From: Terrimicrobium sacchariphilum
GTDB lineage: Bacteria > Verrucomicrobiota > Verrucomicrobiia > Chthoniobacterales > Terrimicrobiaceae
DNA: 64,000 nt
Assembly: GCF_001613545.1 (NCBI RefSeq)
Contig: NZ_BDCO01000002.1
Location: 2,294,001 to 2,358,000, forward strand
Reading direction: 5' to 3'
The notes under the pieces: generated by a model
Told to the model about the DNA's origin: nothing
Database searches by the model: none
The model's input: only the letters and a program-made list of their open reading frames with translations
Part shown: one piece after another, positions 25,484-34,006 of the stretch
Numbering within the stretch: the first letter of the stretch is position 1
How the letters are laid out: each line of letters opens with the position of its first letter
Program-made: the position numbers and the translations under genes

Positions 25484-25792
25484 ATGGAAAACCTATCTTT
25501 TGAATTTGATGGCGGCCCGAATGCGCCGAAATCCGGGAAGCCGTATTCCGTCTCCGGAGTGGTGGCCTCCAGCAACCTCGAGGTGCTCGCCCAGCCGATG
25601 GATCTTGGCGGCAAGGTGCGCTTTGAGGTAAATACGACGGTTGCGCATTTTGAAGACGCGTGGCGCGCTGTCTTCGCCGATTTCGTTGATCGCAGCCAGC
25701 CGCGTGACGTGCTTTTCTCCATCAATGATTTTGCCGCGATCCCACCGGTGGTGAGCCTGAGGCTGGATCAGGCCTGGGAGGCTCTCGCATGA
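25484..25792 (+). CDS. mdcC: Malonate decarboxylase acyl carrier protein (delta subunit)
   Basis: This 102-aa carrier protein holds the 2'-(5''-phosphoribosyl)-3'-dephospho-CoA group on which malonate is decarboxylated. The segment GVVASSNLEVLAQP (~25-38) corresponds to the GVVGSGDMEVL region of known MdcC proteins, whose Ser carries the cofactor. Here two adjacent Ser are present, so the exact site is open. The C-terminal INDFAAIPPVVSLRLDQA is also typical. The stop overlaps the start of mdcD (ATGA). Confidence 0.9.
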   Translation: MENLSFEFDGGPNAPKSGKPYSVSGVVASSNLEVLAQPMDLGGKVRFEVNTTVAHFEDAWRAVFADFVDRSQPRDVLFSINDFAAIPPVVSLRLDQAWEALA

Positions 25793-26667
25793 AATTGACT
25801 CCGCGTATTTCCTTTTACGAAGCCTCGGCCCGTCAGCGTGTGGCGGGGATTCTCGATGCCGGTTCTTTCCGCGAAATCCTGCCTCCCACCGAGCAGAGAA
25901 TCAGTCCGCATCTCGGCATGTTCGGAGCGCCGGTCGCCTTTGACGATGGTGCGGTGGTGGGCGAGGGGACGCTCGGCGGAAAAGAGGTTTATATTTTCGC
26001 CCAGGAGGGCAAGTTTCGCGGCGGTTCACTTGGTGAGGTGCATGCGGCCAAGATCACCGGCCTGCTGCGGCTCGCCGCCATTCGCAAGCCTGCGGCAGTG
26101 CTTGGGCTTTTTGATTCCGGTGGAGTGCGCCTGGAGGAGGCGAATGCCGGCGAGATCGGCTCGACGGAAATCATGCGCGCCATCCTGGAAGCGCAGTGCG
26201 CCGGCATACCCGTCATCGGGCTGCTTGGCGGGAGTTGTGGATGTTTTGGCGGCTCGGGCATCACGAGCAGTTGCTGCGATGCGCTCGTCGCCTCGGAGGA
26301 GGCGCGGCTCAGTGTCTCCGGGCCCGAGGTGATCGAGACCGTGATGGGCGTGGAGGCGTTTGATTCGCGTGATCGAGCCCTCGTCTGGCGTACCACAGGA
26401 GGGAAGAATCGTTTCCTTTTCGGCAAGGTCGCCACGCTCGTCGATGATCACATTCCTGCGTTCCGTGCGGCTGCTGCTGCGCTGATCCAGCCCAGCGAGC
26501 CGCTCACCGTGGAAAGTCTCCGCGCCGAGCGTGTACGGCTGGCCCGACGTATCGACGACTACGGCTCCTGTACGGATGCCCGGCAGGTCTGGCGGAAGAT
26601 GGGCCTCGATGCCGATCGCGTGCCGGACATGACCGCTGCTGAATTGACCGCCGCTAAACCCGCCTGA
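25789..26667 (+). CDS. mdcD: Malonate decarboxylase beta subunit
   Basis: This 292-aa crotonase-fold carboxyltransferase-like protein forms the malonyl-S-ACP decarboxylase with MdcE. The sequence opens FYEASARQRVAGILDAGSF, as in biotin-independent malonate decarboxylase beta chains, and contains the Gly-rich oxyanion region GLLGGSCGCFGGSGITSSCC and the downstream SGPEVIETVMGVEAFDSRDR. It overlaps mdcC by 4 bp and is 3 bp from mdcE, consistent with equimolar synthesis. Confidence 0.93.
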   Translation: MKLTPRISFYEASARQRVAGILDAGSFREILPPTEQRISPHLGMFGAPVAFDDGAVVGEGTLGGKEVYIFAQEGKFRGGSLGEVHAAKITGLLRLAAIRKPAAVLGLFDSGGVRLEEANAGEIGSTEIMRAILEAQCAGIPVIGLLGGSCGCFGGSGITSSCCDALVASEEARLSVSGPEVIETVMGVEAFDSRDRALVWRTTGGKNRFLFGKVATLVDDHIPAFRAAAAALIQPSEPLTVESLRAERVRLARRIDDYGSCTDARQVWRKMGLDADRVPDMTAAELTAAKPA

Positions 26668-26670
26668 GAC

Positions 26671-27366
26671 ATGGAACTCCCCATCCTGCTTGATCAACTT
26701 TTCCCTGAAGGCCACCGTGTCGCCGCCGAAGACTGGCTCGTCTCCGGCGAGGCCACGCTCGGCGGGCGCCCTGTGGCTGTGCTCGGCACCACGAATCATG
26801 TCTTCATCGGTATCCGGGAATCGATCGCTCTTTCCGGAAAGCTCCTGGATATCGTGGAAAGGAGTCCCGGCATGCCCATCATCATGCTGGTCGACAACAA
26901 CGGCCAGCGCATGGCCCTCGACGAGGAGCTCCTTGTCCTGCCCGAATACATCGCCCACCTCTTGCGCGCCCAGCAGTTGGCTCGCAATAACGGCCACAAG
27001 CTGATCGCAGTCGTCTATGGCAATTCCATCGCCGGTGGCTTCATCGCCTTTGGCATGCTGGCCGATCGCATCGTCTCTGTTCCCGGAGCGGAAACCTCGG
27101 TGATGAAACTCGAGGCCATTGCCCGGGTGACGAAGATGCCGCTGGAAAAACTTCAGGATCTCGCGAGACAGGTGTCTGTCTTTGCTCCGGGCTGCGAGAA
27201 CTTCTTCCGTATGGGCGGACTGCACGAGATGTGGGCGGATGATTTCTCGAGTCGCCTGCAAAAGGTCCTCGAAAGCGATGACGCACAGGACAACCGCGCT
27301 ATCCTCGGCAAGGAACGCGGTGGTCGCAACGTGGCCCTCGCGGTTATCGAGGAAGTCCGCGGTTAA
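26671..27366 (+). CDS. mdcE: Malonate decarboxylase gamma subunit
   Basis: This 231-aa partner of MdcD belongs to the same carboxyltransferase superfamily and completes the decarboxylase. Typical segments are IIMLVDNNGQRMALDEELL and VVYGNSIAGGFIAFGMLADR (oxyanion-hole Gly pair). The length is close to other MdcE proteins. mdcG begins 2 bp after its TAA. Confidence 0.92.
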   Translation: MELPILLDQLFPEGHRVAAEDWLVSGEATLGGRPVAVLGTTNHVFIGIRESIALSGKLLDIVERSPGMPIIMLVDNNGQRMALDEELLVLPEYIAHLLRAQQLARNNGHKLIAVVYGNSIAGGFIAFGMLADRIVSVPGAETSVMKLEAIARVTKMPLEKLQDLARQVSVFAPGCENFFRMGGLHEMWADDFSSRLQKVLESDDAQDNRAILGKERGGRNVALAVIEEVRG

Positions 27367-27367
27367 C

Positions 27368-27940
27368 GTGTTCCGACGCCACGCCTTTGTCCGGCTCGCA
27401 GAGGGTGCATGGTGCGAAGCGACTCCGGAGGGCGGTGACGTTGAGGTTCTTCGTGAGTGGGTCGCACATGGGCGCCCACTTATTGTGCGGCGACCGTGTT
27501 TGTCGGATGAGGGACTAGAGGTCTATCTCGGCCTGGCTCTGCCCGGCAAAAAGCGAATGGCCTTTCGCGTGCCGGTTGCGGGCATCAAGTCCATCGAACC
27601 TCCGCCGGTTTGGGAAGGTGAGGGAATTCGCGCGCCGGGATTCGTCTTTCGCCTCTATGGCAGCCGTGCTTGGGAACTCCTCACGGGCCTGCCCTATGTG
27701 ACCCCCGACTCCGATCTCGACCTGCTCGTGGATATCGATTCCTCGGCTGATTGGATGTCCTTTCTCTCCGCCGACCTCCGGCTTCCGGATGAACTCCGGG
27801 TCGATCTCGAGGTGATTTTTGGCGGTGATGCCTCGTTTAGCTGGCGGGAATATCTCGGACCCGCCGAAGACATTCTCATCAAGTCCAATCGCCGCGTCTG
27901 GCTTGAGCGCAAGAACCATCTCGCAACACTGTTCACATGA
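27368..27940 (+). CDS. mdcG: Malonate decarboxylase holo-ACP synthase (phosphoribosyl-dephospho-CoA transferase)
   Basis: This 190-aa nucleotidyltransferase attaches the phosphoribosyl-dephospho-CoA group, made by MdcB, to apo-MdcC. The metal-binding motif of the nucleotidyltransferase fold is in TPDSDLDLLVD (D114, D116, D118). I assign the GTG at 27368: it follows the mdcE stop by one base, and homology starts with FRRHAFVRL. The frame remains open upstream through mdcE, but the earlier residues have no family character. It overlaps mdcB by 4 bp. Confidence 0.88.
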   Translation: MFRRHAFVRLAEGAWCEATPEGGDVEVLREWVAHGRPLIVRRPCLSDEGLEVYLGLALPGKKRMAFRVPVAGIKSIEPPPVWEGEGIRAPGFVFRLYGSRAWELLTGLPYVTPDSDLDLLVDIDSSADWMSFLSADLRLPDELRVDLEVIFGGDASFSWREYLGPAEDILIKSNRRVWLERKNHLATLFT

Positions 27941-28740
27941 CGCTATCCGCCGAGGAAATCGCCCTGTGCGCTGCCAAGGCGCTGCGCGAGGAATTGGAAA
28001 CCTATCCCAAGCCAGGGCTGGTGAGCCTGGTCGACCAGGGTAGCCATCCCGACATGGATGCGCCGTGTTTCCTGGCATCCATTGAGGCGATCACGCCGGG
28101 TTTCGCCGAGATGGCTGCTTGTGCTGCCGGCTCGCTGGCCGACCTCCAGAGGATCGGGGTGACAATGGAACAGGCAATGCGTAAAGCGACGAATGGCCGC
28201 AACGCCCATCGCGGCGCGATTTTTTGCCTCGGCTTGCTTTGCGCAGCAGCGGGCGTGCAAATTGCAGGGGCGACCGAGTCACTCGGGCAGGTCGTCGCCA
28301 CGCGGTGGGGCGGCGAGATACCTCAAGCCGAGGCCCTTGAGCCATCCAGCGATGGCGTAGCCATGTGCCGTAGGTTTCACCTGGGGGGCGTCCGGCGCGA
28401 GGCCGCACTCGGATTCCCTTCGGTCTATCAATTCGGCCTGCCTGCTTATCGGGAAGCCCTTTCGCTTGGTCGTCCTGCCGCCCGGGTCCAGGCGTTCTTT
28501 GCTATCCTGGAGCACTGTGAGGATACGACGCTCCTAAAGCGAGGAGGGCTGGATGGACGCGATTTTGCCCGGCAGTGCGCACGGCGGTTTTTGGATGACG
28601 GTGGGGTCGCGAACCCCGAGTGGTGGCAGCGCGCACAGGAAATGCATCGCGAGTTTGTCCGGCGAAATCTGACGGCGGGAGGAGTCGCGGATTTGCTGGC
28701 GGCCACTCTCTTTGTTGAGGATATGGAGAGGAAACAATGA
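27937..28740 (+). CDS. mdcB: Triphosphoribosyl-dephospho-CoA synthase
   Basis: This 267-aa CitG/MdcB-family enzyme makes 2'-(5''-triphosphoribosyl)-3'-dephospho-CoA from dephospho-CoA and ATP, the cofactor precursor for MdcC. The family signature ELETYPKPGLVSLVDQGSH is at ~17-35, followed by DMDAPCF and the NAHRGAIFCLGLL helix. It sits between mdcG, which consumes its product, and mdcH, with ATGA overlaps at both ends. Confidence 0.92.
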   Translation: MTLSAEEIALCAAKALREELETYPKPGLVSLVDQGSHPDMDAPCFLASIEAITPGFAEMAACAAGSLADLQRIGVTMEQAMRKATNGRNAHRGAIFCLGLLCAAAGVQIAGATESLGQVVATRWGGEIPQAEALEPSSDGVAMCRRFHLGGVRREAALGFPSVYQFGLPAYREALSLGRPAARVQAFFAILEHCEDTTLLKRGGLDGRDFARQCARRFLDDGGVANPEWWQRAQEMHREFVRRNLTAGGVADLLAATLFVEDMERKQ

Positions 28741-29666
28741 GCCAGTTTGCCATCGTATGTTCCGGACAGGGCGCGCAGACGCCCGATCTCTTCACGAGCT
28801 TTCCTTTCACGGAAAAGGGTTTCGCTCTCAGGCAACGGATTCTTGATGCCCGTTGTGTGGGCTCCGATGTGAACGACTGGATGGCTGATCCAGCCCGCGA
28901 ACCGTCGGCGATTTTTCAGAACCATTTTTCCCAACCCTTGATTTGTCTCTATCAGGCAATGGTGTGGGCCGAGATTGCTGACCTGCTGCCTGCTCCTGCC
29001 ATGATCGCAGGCTACAGCCTGGGCGAACTCACCGCTTACTTTTGCGCTGGAGCGCTCTCGCCGGAGGATGTCGTGCGGCTGGCCGGAATACGTGCCCGAG
29101 AAATGGATGCCGCTGGGCCTGGTGGCAAGCTGATCGCAGTTACCGGCCTGTCGCCATCCATGGCGTCGTCACTCGATGGAGCTTTGCTGGCCATCGTGGT
29201 CAGCGACGATCATTGTGTAATCGGCTGTTCTGCCACCCGCGCCGAGTCTCTGGCTCGGGAGCTTGGCGCGGCAGGAGCTCGTGACGTCGTCATACTCGCT
29301 GTAAGCGTGGCCTCTCATACTGCGCTGCTGGATGCCGCGGTCGAGCCGTTTCGATCCGCTTTGCAGCAGGTGGGCTGGTTTGATCTGAAAACTCCGGTGC
29401 TCGCAGGCATCAGTGCCGTCAAGGTCATGCGACGCGAGCAGATGGAGCAGGTATTACCTGAGCAGATCCACCATACAGTCCGCTGGGATCGCGTCCAGCA
29501 ACGCATTCAGGAATCCGGCTGCCGGGTTGTGCTGGAGCTCGGACCCGGTAATCAACTTTCCCACATGGCAATGGCCCGGGGTATCGAGGCTCGCAGCGTC
29601 GACGAGTTTCGTTCCGTGGAAGGCATCGGCGAATGGGTGAGGGCGACCCTGGCTCGGCTGGGATAG
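28737..29666 (+). CDS. mdcH: Malonate decarboxylase epsilon subunit (malonyltransferase)
   Basis: This 309-aa FabD-like acyltransferase primes the system by moving malonyl from malonyl-CoA to the carrier protein. It has the opening FAIVCSGQGAQTPDLF, the nucleophile Ser in GYSLGELTAYF (near residue 90) and a conserved His in the SVASHTALLD segment. It is the last mdc gene. The operon contains every enzyme needed for biotin-independent malonate breakdown but no MdcF/MdcLM/MatC-type transporter and no MdcR-type regulator within the window. Confidence 0.9.
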   Translation: MSQFAIVCSGQGAQTPDLFTSFPFTEKGFALRQRILDARCVGSDVNDWMADPAREPSAIFQNHFSQPLICLYQAMVWAEIADLLPAPAMIAGYSLGELTAYFCAGALSPEDVVRLAGIRAREMDAAGPGGKLIAVTGLSPSMASSLDGALLAIVVSDDHCVIGCSATRAESLARELGAAGARDVVILAVSVASHTALLDAAVEPFRSALQQVGWFDLKTPVLAGISAVKVMRREQMEQVLPEQIHHTVRWDRVQQRIQESGCRVVLELGPGNQLSHMAMARGIEARSVDEFRSVEGIGEWVRATLARLG

Positions 29667-29725
29667 GAAATCTTTTCGGAAAGCAGACTACGGGCGAGGT
29701 TGACTAGGCACCTCTGATACTGAAA

Positions 29726-30694
29726 ATGTCTGCCATGGAATCCTCCCGGAGAATCTTCCTCAAAACAACTGCCCTTGCTGGAGTTTCGTATGCGATTTCG
29801 GGAGCATCCGGCCAAGCGGCCAATCTCGCTCAGCTTCCCCGGCGGCGGTTTGGCCGTCATGAGGATGAACTGTCGATCATCGGATTTGGCGGGATCGTGG
29901 TCCGGGACGCTGACCCTGCTGATGCGGCGCATCGCGTGGCCGAGGCTTTTGAAAAGGGCGTCAACTACTACGACGTCGCGCCATCCTATGGCGATGCCGA
30001 AGTGAAGCTCGGTCCGGCCCTCGCACCGTATCGCAAGCAGTCCTTTCTTGCGTGCAAGACTGGGAAACGCGATCGCGCTGGCGCTGAGCAGGAATTTCAA
30101 CAGTCCCTGCAGCATCTTCAGACAGACTATTTCGATCTCTACCAGCTTCATGCCATCACTGATGTGGCCAGGGATGTCGATGCTTCGTTTGCACCGGGCG
30201 GTGTGATGGAGTTTTTGATCGAAGCCAAGAAACAGGGTCGCGTCCGCTATCTTGGCTTTTCCGCGCATTCGATCGAGGCCGCGCGGGCTGCACTGGACAG
30301 GTATCCGTTTGACTCGATTCTCTTCCCGGTCAATTTCGCCAGTTATGTAGCGGACGACTTTGGCCCCCAGGTTCTCAAGCTGGCGGAGGAAAAAGGAGCG
30401 GCACGTCTCGCTCTCAAGGCTCTGGCCAGGCAAAGCTGGCCCAAGGATGATCCGTTGCGCGAGGAATACAGGAAATGCTGGTATCAACCGCTGACTGATC
30501 CCCGGCAGGCGGCGTTGGCTCTGCGCTTTACGCTGAATAAACCCGTCACTGCTGCCATCCCTCCAGGCGACGAAAGACTTTTCCGCCTCGCTGTTGATCT
30601 CGCTCTGAAAGATATTCAGCCACTTGACACAAATGAGGAGAAAGAGCTCTACGCCTTGATCGATGGGCTAAATCCGATCTTCCGCAAGGTATAG
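29726..30694 (+). CDS. Tat-exported aldo/keto reductase
   Basis: This is a 322-aa NAD(P)H-dependent aldo/keto reductase with a twin-arginine signal (SSRRIFLKTTALAGVSYA), so it is probably exported folded with its cofactor. Recognisable parts are RRFGRHEDELSIIGFGG, the catalytic Asp/Tyr in NYYDVAPSYG, the Lys in SFLACKTGKR and the His in YQLHAITD. Tat-type members of this family are common in Planctomycetes and Verrucomicrobia and are often of unknown substrate. It stands 59 bp after mdcH and is probably a separate unit. Confidence 0.85.
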   Translation: MSAMESSRRIFLKTTALAGVSYAISGASGQAANLAQLPRRRFGRHEDELSIIGFGGIVVRDADPADAAHRVAEAFEKGVNYYDVAPSYGDAEVKLGPALAPYRKQSFLACKTGKRDRAGAEQEFQQSLQHLQTDYFDLYQLHAITDVARDVDASFAPGGVMEFLIEAKKQGRVRYLGFSAHSIEAARAALDRYPFDSILFPVNFASYVADDFGPQVLKLAEEKGAARLALKALARQSWPKDDPLREEYRKCWYQPLTDPRQAALALRFTLNKPVTAAIPPGDERLFRLAVDLALKDIQPLDTNEEKELYALIDGLNPIFRKV

Positions 30695-30703
30695 GTGTTT
30701 CGA

Positions 30704-31162
30704 TCATGTGGGGCGCCAGGCATCCCGCCACATATCGGGATACCAGCGACCTTCGTCCATTTCGATGAGGTCAAAGTCCGTGAGTACCGAGCCGTTCTCG
30801 GGCAGCCCATACTCGCGGATCATTGCCGGGATGAACTCATCAGTCTCATCATCGTGCCAGCCTCGCTTGCTCATGAAGCTGTTGTAGATGAGTATCTCCT
30901 CCTCCGTGAGGTGGCGACCGTTTTCATAGCACCATGCCAGCGCCTCGCGATCCGAGGCGCCGGCGAGAACCTGATCGCGCAGGGCTTCGTAGGTGATCTT
31001 CAGGTAGCGACAGGTCCGACCGTCGAAACCTCGCCCCAGCATTTCCCAATATTCCGCTGGCAGCGAGCCATGAGCATGAAGCCGGATTTTCGAGCACATG
31101 CGGGCGAAGTAAAAGAGTCCGCCAGTTTTCTCAAAGCAGCCTGCGAGACCTTCGATTTTCAT
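30704..31162 (-). CDS. DUF5069-family protein
   Basis: I place the start at ATG 31162 (152 aa). The frame is open further upstream, but that part overlaps the promoter and start of the divergent photolyase gene. The sequence (GLFYFARMCSKIRLHAHGSL, then GRGFDGRTCRYLKITYEAL and EEEILIYNSFMSKRGWHDDE) matches my recollection of DUF5069, a small cytoplasmic family of unknown function. No catalytic motif is evident. It converges on the aldo/keto reductase with 9 bp between stops. Confidence 0.75.
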   Translation of the reverse strand: MKIEGLAGCFEKTGGLFYFARMCSKIRLHAHGSLPAEYWEMLGRGFDGRTCRYLKITYEALRDQVLAGASDREALAWCYENGRHLTEEEILIYNSFMSKRGWHDDETDEFIPAMIREYGLPENGSVLTDFDLIEMDEGRWYPDMWRDAWRPT

Positions 31163-31268
31163 TCGTTGGAATAGAGTTTGCAGGTCACTGTAGCCCAGGA
31201 AACGGGACTTCCCAAGCTCGTCGTAATAGACAAAACCGACTCCGCCATCCCTTTTCGTTCGTATTTTT

Positions 31269-32759
31269 GTGAGAATGGAGTGTGTCCTGATCTTTCCCCA
31301 CCAACTCTTTGACCCGCATCCTGCAATCGGTCCGGGTCGCAAGATCTTCATGTTGGAGGATCCATTGTTCATGGGCACGGACGAGCGGTGGCCCATGCGT
31401 ATGCATCGGCAGAAGGTGATCCTGCACCGTTCCTCCATGCAGGCTTACGCGAGCAGGCTCGAGACGCAGGGGAATTCCGTGAACTATCTCGCCTGTCCCT
31501 CGGGAACGGGACGGACGGAGTCTATCCTCGAGTCGGCTTTGCCTGCGCAAACGGTCGGGTTGCACGTCGCCGATCCGGTGGATGAAATCCTCTCTCGCCG
31601 TCTTCACCGGATCTGTGAGCGCAAGGGCTGGCGGCTCAAGGTGCACGACACGCCTGCGTTTCTTAGCCCGGCCTCCTTTCTCGATGAATGCTTCGGTGGT
31701 CGACAAAAACCGTTCATGGCCCGCTTTTATCAGCGGCAGCGAGTGCGCATGGGGTTGCTGGTCTCACCCGAGGGGAAACCCTTGGGAGGAAAGTGGTCGT
31801 ACGATGAGGAAAACCGCAGGCGACTGCCGGCACACGAGCCTGTGGCCCCGGCTCCATGGCTACCCCGGAATCGGCTCGCTCCTGATCTTCTGGAGGAGAT
31901 CGGGCGCTTTTTTCCGAAGGCCAGTGGCGTCCCGGCACCGTTTGTTTATCCCTCGACGCATGAGGAGGCTTCCGAGTGGCTGGATGAGTTTCTTGAGCGG
32001 CGGTTGCTTCGATTTGGAGACTATGAGGATGCGATTTCGGCGAAATACGCCGTCATCTTTCACTCCGTGCTGACGCCTGCGTTGAACGTTGGCCTGCTCA
32101 CCCCCGGTCAAATCGTGGAAAGAACTCTACGGGTCGCCCAGGCGAAGAGAACGCCGCTCAATTCACTGGAGGGCTTCATTCGCCAGATTGTCGGCTGGAG
32201 GGAGTTCATCCGGGCGATGTACGTGCGTGGGGGGAACTCAATGCGGGGCCAGAACTTCTGGGGGTTCAGTCGGCGTATGCCCAAGGCGTTCTACAACGGG
32301 ACGACAGGTATCGAACCTGTGGATACCGTGGTTGAGAGACTGCTGGAAACGGGCTATTGCCATCACATTGAGCGGCTTATGTTGCTCGGCAATATCATGC
32401 TGCTTTGTCGCATTCATCCGGACGAAGTTTACCGGTGGTTCATGGAGATGTTTGTGGATTCCTACGATTGGGTCATGGTTCCCAATGTTTACGGAATGTC
32501 GCAATTCGCTGACGGCGGGGGATTTACCACAAAGCCCTACCTTTCCGGGTCAAATTATCTGCTCAAGATGTCTGACTTCCGTCGGGGTCCGTGGTGTGCC
32601 ATCTGGGATGCACTTTTCTGGACCTTTATCGCCGATTACAAGGACGTCTTTCTCGCAAATCCCAGAATGAACATGATGGCTCGGCTCGTGGAAAAACAGG
32701 GGGCGAAGCTCGGCGAGCAACGCCGGATTGCGGAGCGATTCATTTCGAGTCTGGAGTAG
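31269..32759 (+). CDS. Photolyase/cryptochrome-related protein (FeS-BCP-like clade)
   Basis: This is a 496-aa flavoprotein relative of the prokaryotic (6-4) photolyase group. The N-terminal domain starts with CVLIFPHQLFDPHPAI, as in that clade. The C-terminal FAD-binding part has GWREFIRAMY, HHIERLMLLGNIMLL, the VDSYDWVMVPNVYGMSQFAD block and SGSNYLLKMSDF. In members with a 4Fe-4S cluster, the segment after KMSD carries clustered Cys ligands. Here it reads FRRGPWCAIWDALFW with a single Cys (C443), so the cluster is probably absent. ATG 31275 is an alternative start. DNA repair or blue-light sensing are both possible. Confidence 0.82.
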   Translation: MRMECVLIFPHQLFDPHPAIGPGRKIFMLEDPLFMGTDERWPMRMHRQKVILHRSSMQAYASRLETQGNSVNYLACPSGTGRTESILESALPAQTVGLHVADPVDEILSRRLHRICERKGWRLKVHDTPAFLSPASFLDECFGGRQKPFMARFYQRQRVRMGLLVSPEGKPLGGKWSYDEENRRRLPAHEPVAPAPWLPRNRLAPDLLEEIGRFFPKASGVPAPFVYPSTHEEASEWLDEFLERRLLRFGDYEDAISAKYAVIFHSVLTPALNVGLLTPGQIVERTLRVAQAKRTPLNSLEGFIRQIVGWREFIRAMYVRGGNSMRGQNFWGFSRRMPKAFYNGTTGIEPVDTVVERLLETGYCHHIERLMLLGNIMLLCRIHPDEVYRWFMEMFVDSYDWVMVPNVYGMSQFADGGGFTTKPYLSGSNYLLKMSDFRRGPWCAIWDALFWTFIADYKDVFLANPRMNMMARLVEKQGAKLGEQRRIAERFISSLE

Positions 32760-32825
32760 CCTTCTCCAGTTGACGGAGGCGGCGGCGGCCCTCAGCATCA
32801 AGGCACATTAAAAGGAATCTATTGA

Positions 32826-33890
32826 ATGAATAAAACAGTTGTTGCCTCCCCGGATTTTGAACGCCAGATCGAGATGGACTTTCTGAGAGCCACGGAAATC
32901 GCCGCCCTCAATACTCTCCAGTGGCTCGGAAAAGGCGAAAAGGAGAAGGCTGATGAGGCCGCTTCGGATGCGATCCGAGGGATGTTCGATCTCATGGACA
33001 TCAGCGGAGAAGTCGTCATCGGAGAAGGGATCAAGGACAAGGCGCCAGGTCTCTTCAAAGGCGAGCGTGTCGGGTCCTGGAAGGAAGGGACGCCTCGCTT
33101 CGACATCGCGCTCGATCCCGTGGATGGTACGACCAACGTCAGCAAGGGCATGCCGAATTCCGTCAGTTGCATTGCGGCGACGCAGACGGCTGCCGATGGA
33201 CAACCCAGTCTTCAGGATATCCCTGCCTTTTACATGAAGAAGCTGGCGTATCCGCTCAAGGTGCGTCAGGCCTGGATGAAAGACCCGAGTCTACCGATCG
33301 ACATCGAAGCACCGATCGAGGAGGTCATCGACGTTACAGCCCGGATTTTGGGCAAAGAGGTGCGCGACGTTGTCGTCTGCGTGCTGGACCGCCCTCGCAA
33401 CGGTGAACTCATCGAGGCTGTTCGTCGCAAAGGCGCCGCCCTGCGCATGATCATCGATGGCGATATCGCAGCGGCGCTTGCTCCGGCGATGCGGACGTCG
33501 AATATCAATCTCTACGCTGGCATTGGCGGAGCCCCCGAGGCCATTCTTTCCGCGGCAGGTCTCCGGTGTCTCGGCGGTGGCATGCGTGCTCAGATCTGGC
33601 CCAAGGACGAAGAGGAGCGTCAGTCGCTCATCGCATCCGGCTGGGGCGAAATGCTCGACAAACAGTTCATGTCCCGCGACCTCGCGCGCGGCGAGAGCAT
33701 CATTTTTGCGGCGACCGGTATTAGCAATAGCCCTTTGCTCAAAGGCGTCGAGGTCGAGGGTTCCGTAGCTACAACGCATTCTGTATTGATGCGCGCCCGC
33801 AGCGGCACTGTCCGATTCATCGAGGCTCATCATAATCTGGAAAGAAAGACGATTCACCTGCGGTCCACGCAAGCGGAACGAAAAGTCTAG
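32826..33890 (+). CDS. glpX: Class II fructose-1,6-bisphosphatase
   Basis: This is a 354-aa lithium-sensitive-type phosphatase of gluconeogenesis, removing the 1-phosphate of fructose 1,6-bisphosphate (some members also act on sedoheptulose 1,7-bisphosphate). Motifs are the metal-site Glu in VVIGEGIKDKAP (~63-74), the inositol-phosphatase-like IALDPVDGTTN (94-104) and GGAPEAILSAAGLRCLGGGM. A ribosome-binding site (AAAAGGAATC) precedes ATG 32826. An intrinsic terminator follows at 33915. Confidence 0.93.
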   Translation: MNKTVVASPDFERQIEMDFLRATEIAALNTLQWLGKGEKEKADEAASDAIRGMFDLMDISGEVVIGEGIKDKAPGLFKGERVGSWKEGTPRFDIALDPVDGTTNVSKGMPNSVSCIAATQTAADGQPSLQDIPAFYMKKLAYPLKVRQAWMKDPSLPIDIEAPIEEVIDVTARILGKEVRDVVVCVLDRPRNGELIEAVRRKGAALRMIIDGDIAAALAPAMRTSNINLYAGIGGAPEAILSAAGLRCLGGGMRAQIWPKDEEERQSLIASGWGEMLDKQFMSRDLARGESIIFAATGISNSPLLKGVEVEGSVATTHSVLMRARSGTVRFIEAHHNLERKTIHLRSTQAERKV

Positions 33891-33914
33891 ATTCGAGCAA
33901 AGGCTCTGACTTAG

Positions 33915-33954
33915 GCCGGGCGGGCGGGTATTCAACCCTGCTCCCCGGCTTTTC
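33915..33954 (+). terminator. Intrinsic terminator after glpX
   Basis: GCCGGGCGGGCGGGT pairs with ACCCTGCTCCCCGGC around a short ATTCA loop and is followed by TTTTCT. The GC-rich stem, with a small internal mismatch, and the T tract make a good rho-independent terminator 25 bp after the glpX stop. Confidence 0.8.
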
Positions 33955-34006
33955 TGTGAGAATAACTGAGTGTTGCGAGAATCCATGAGTAGGATAGCAT
34001 GGATTC

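Noticed and set aside
26026-27261. 411-codon minus-strand frame opposite mdcD/mdcE
   Set aside because: The mdc genes are complete and overlapping on the plus strand; the antisense protein is His/Asp-rich without a family match.
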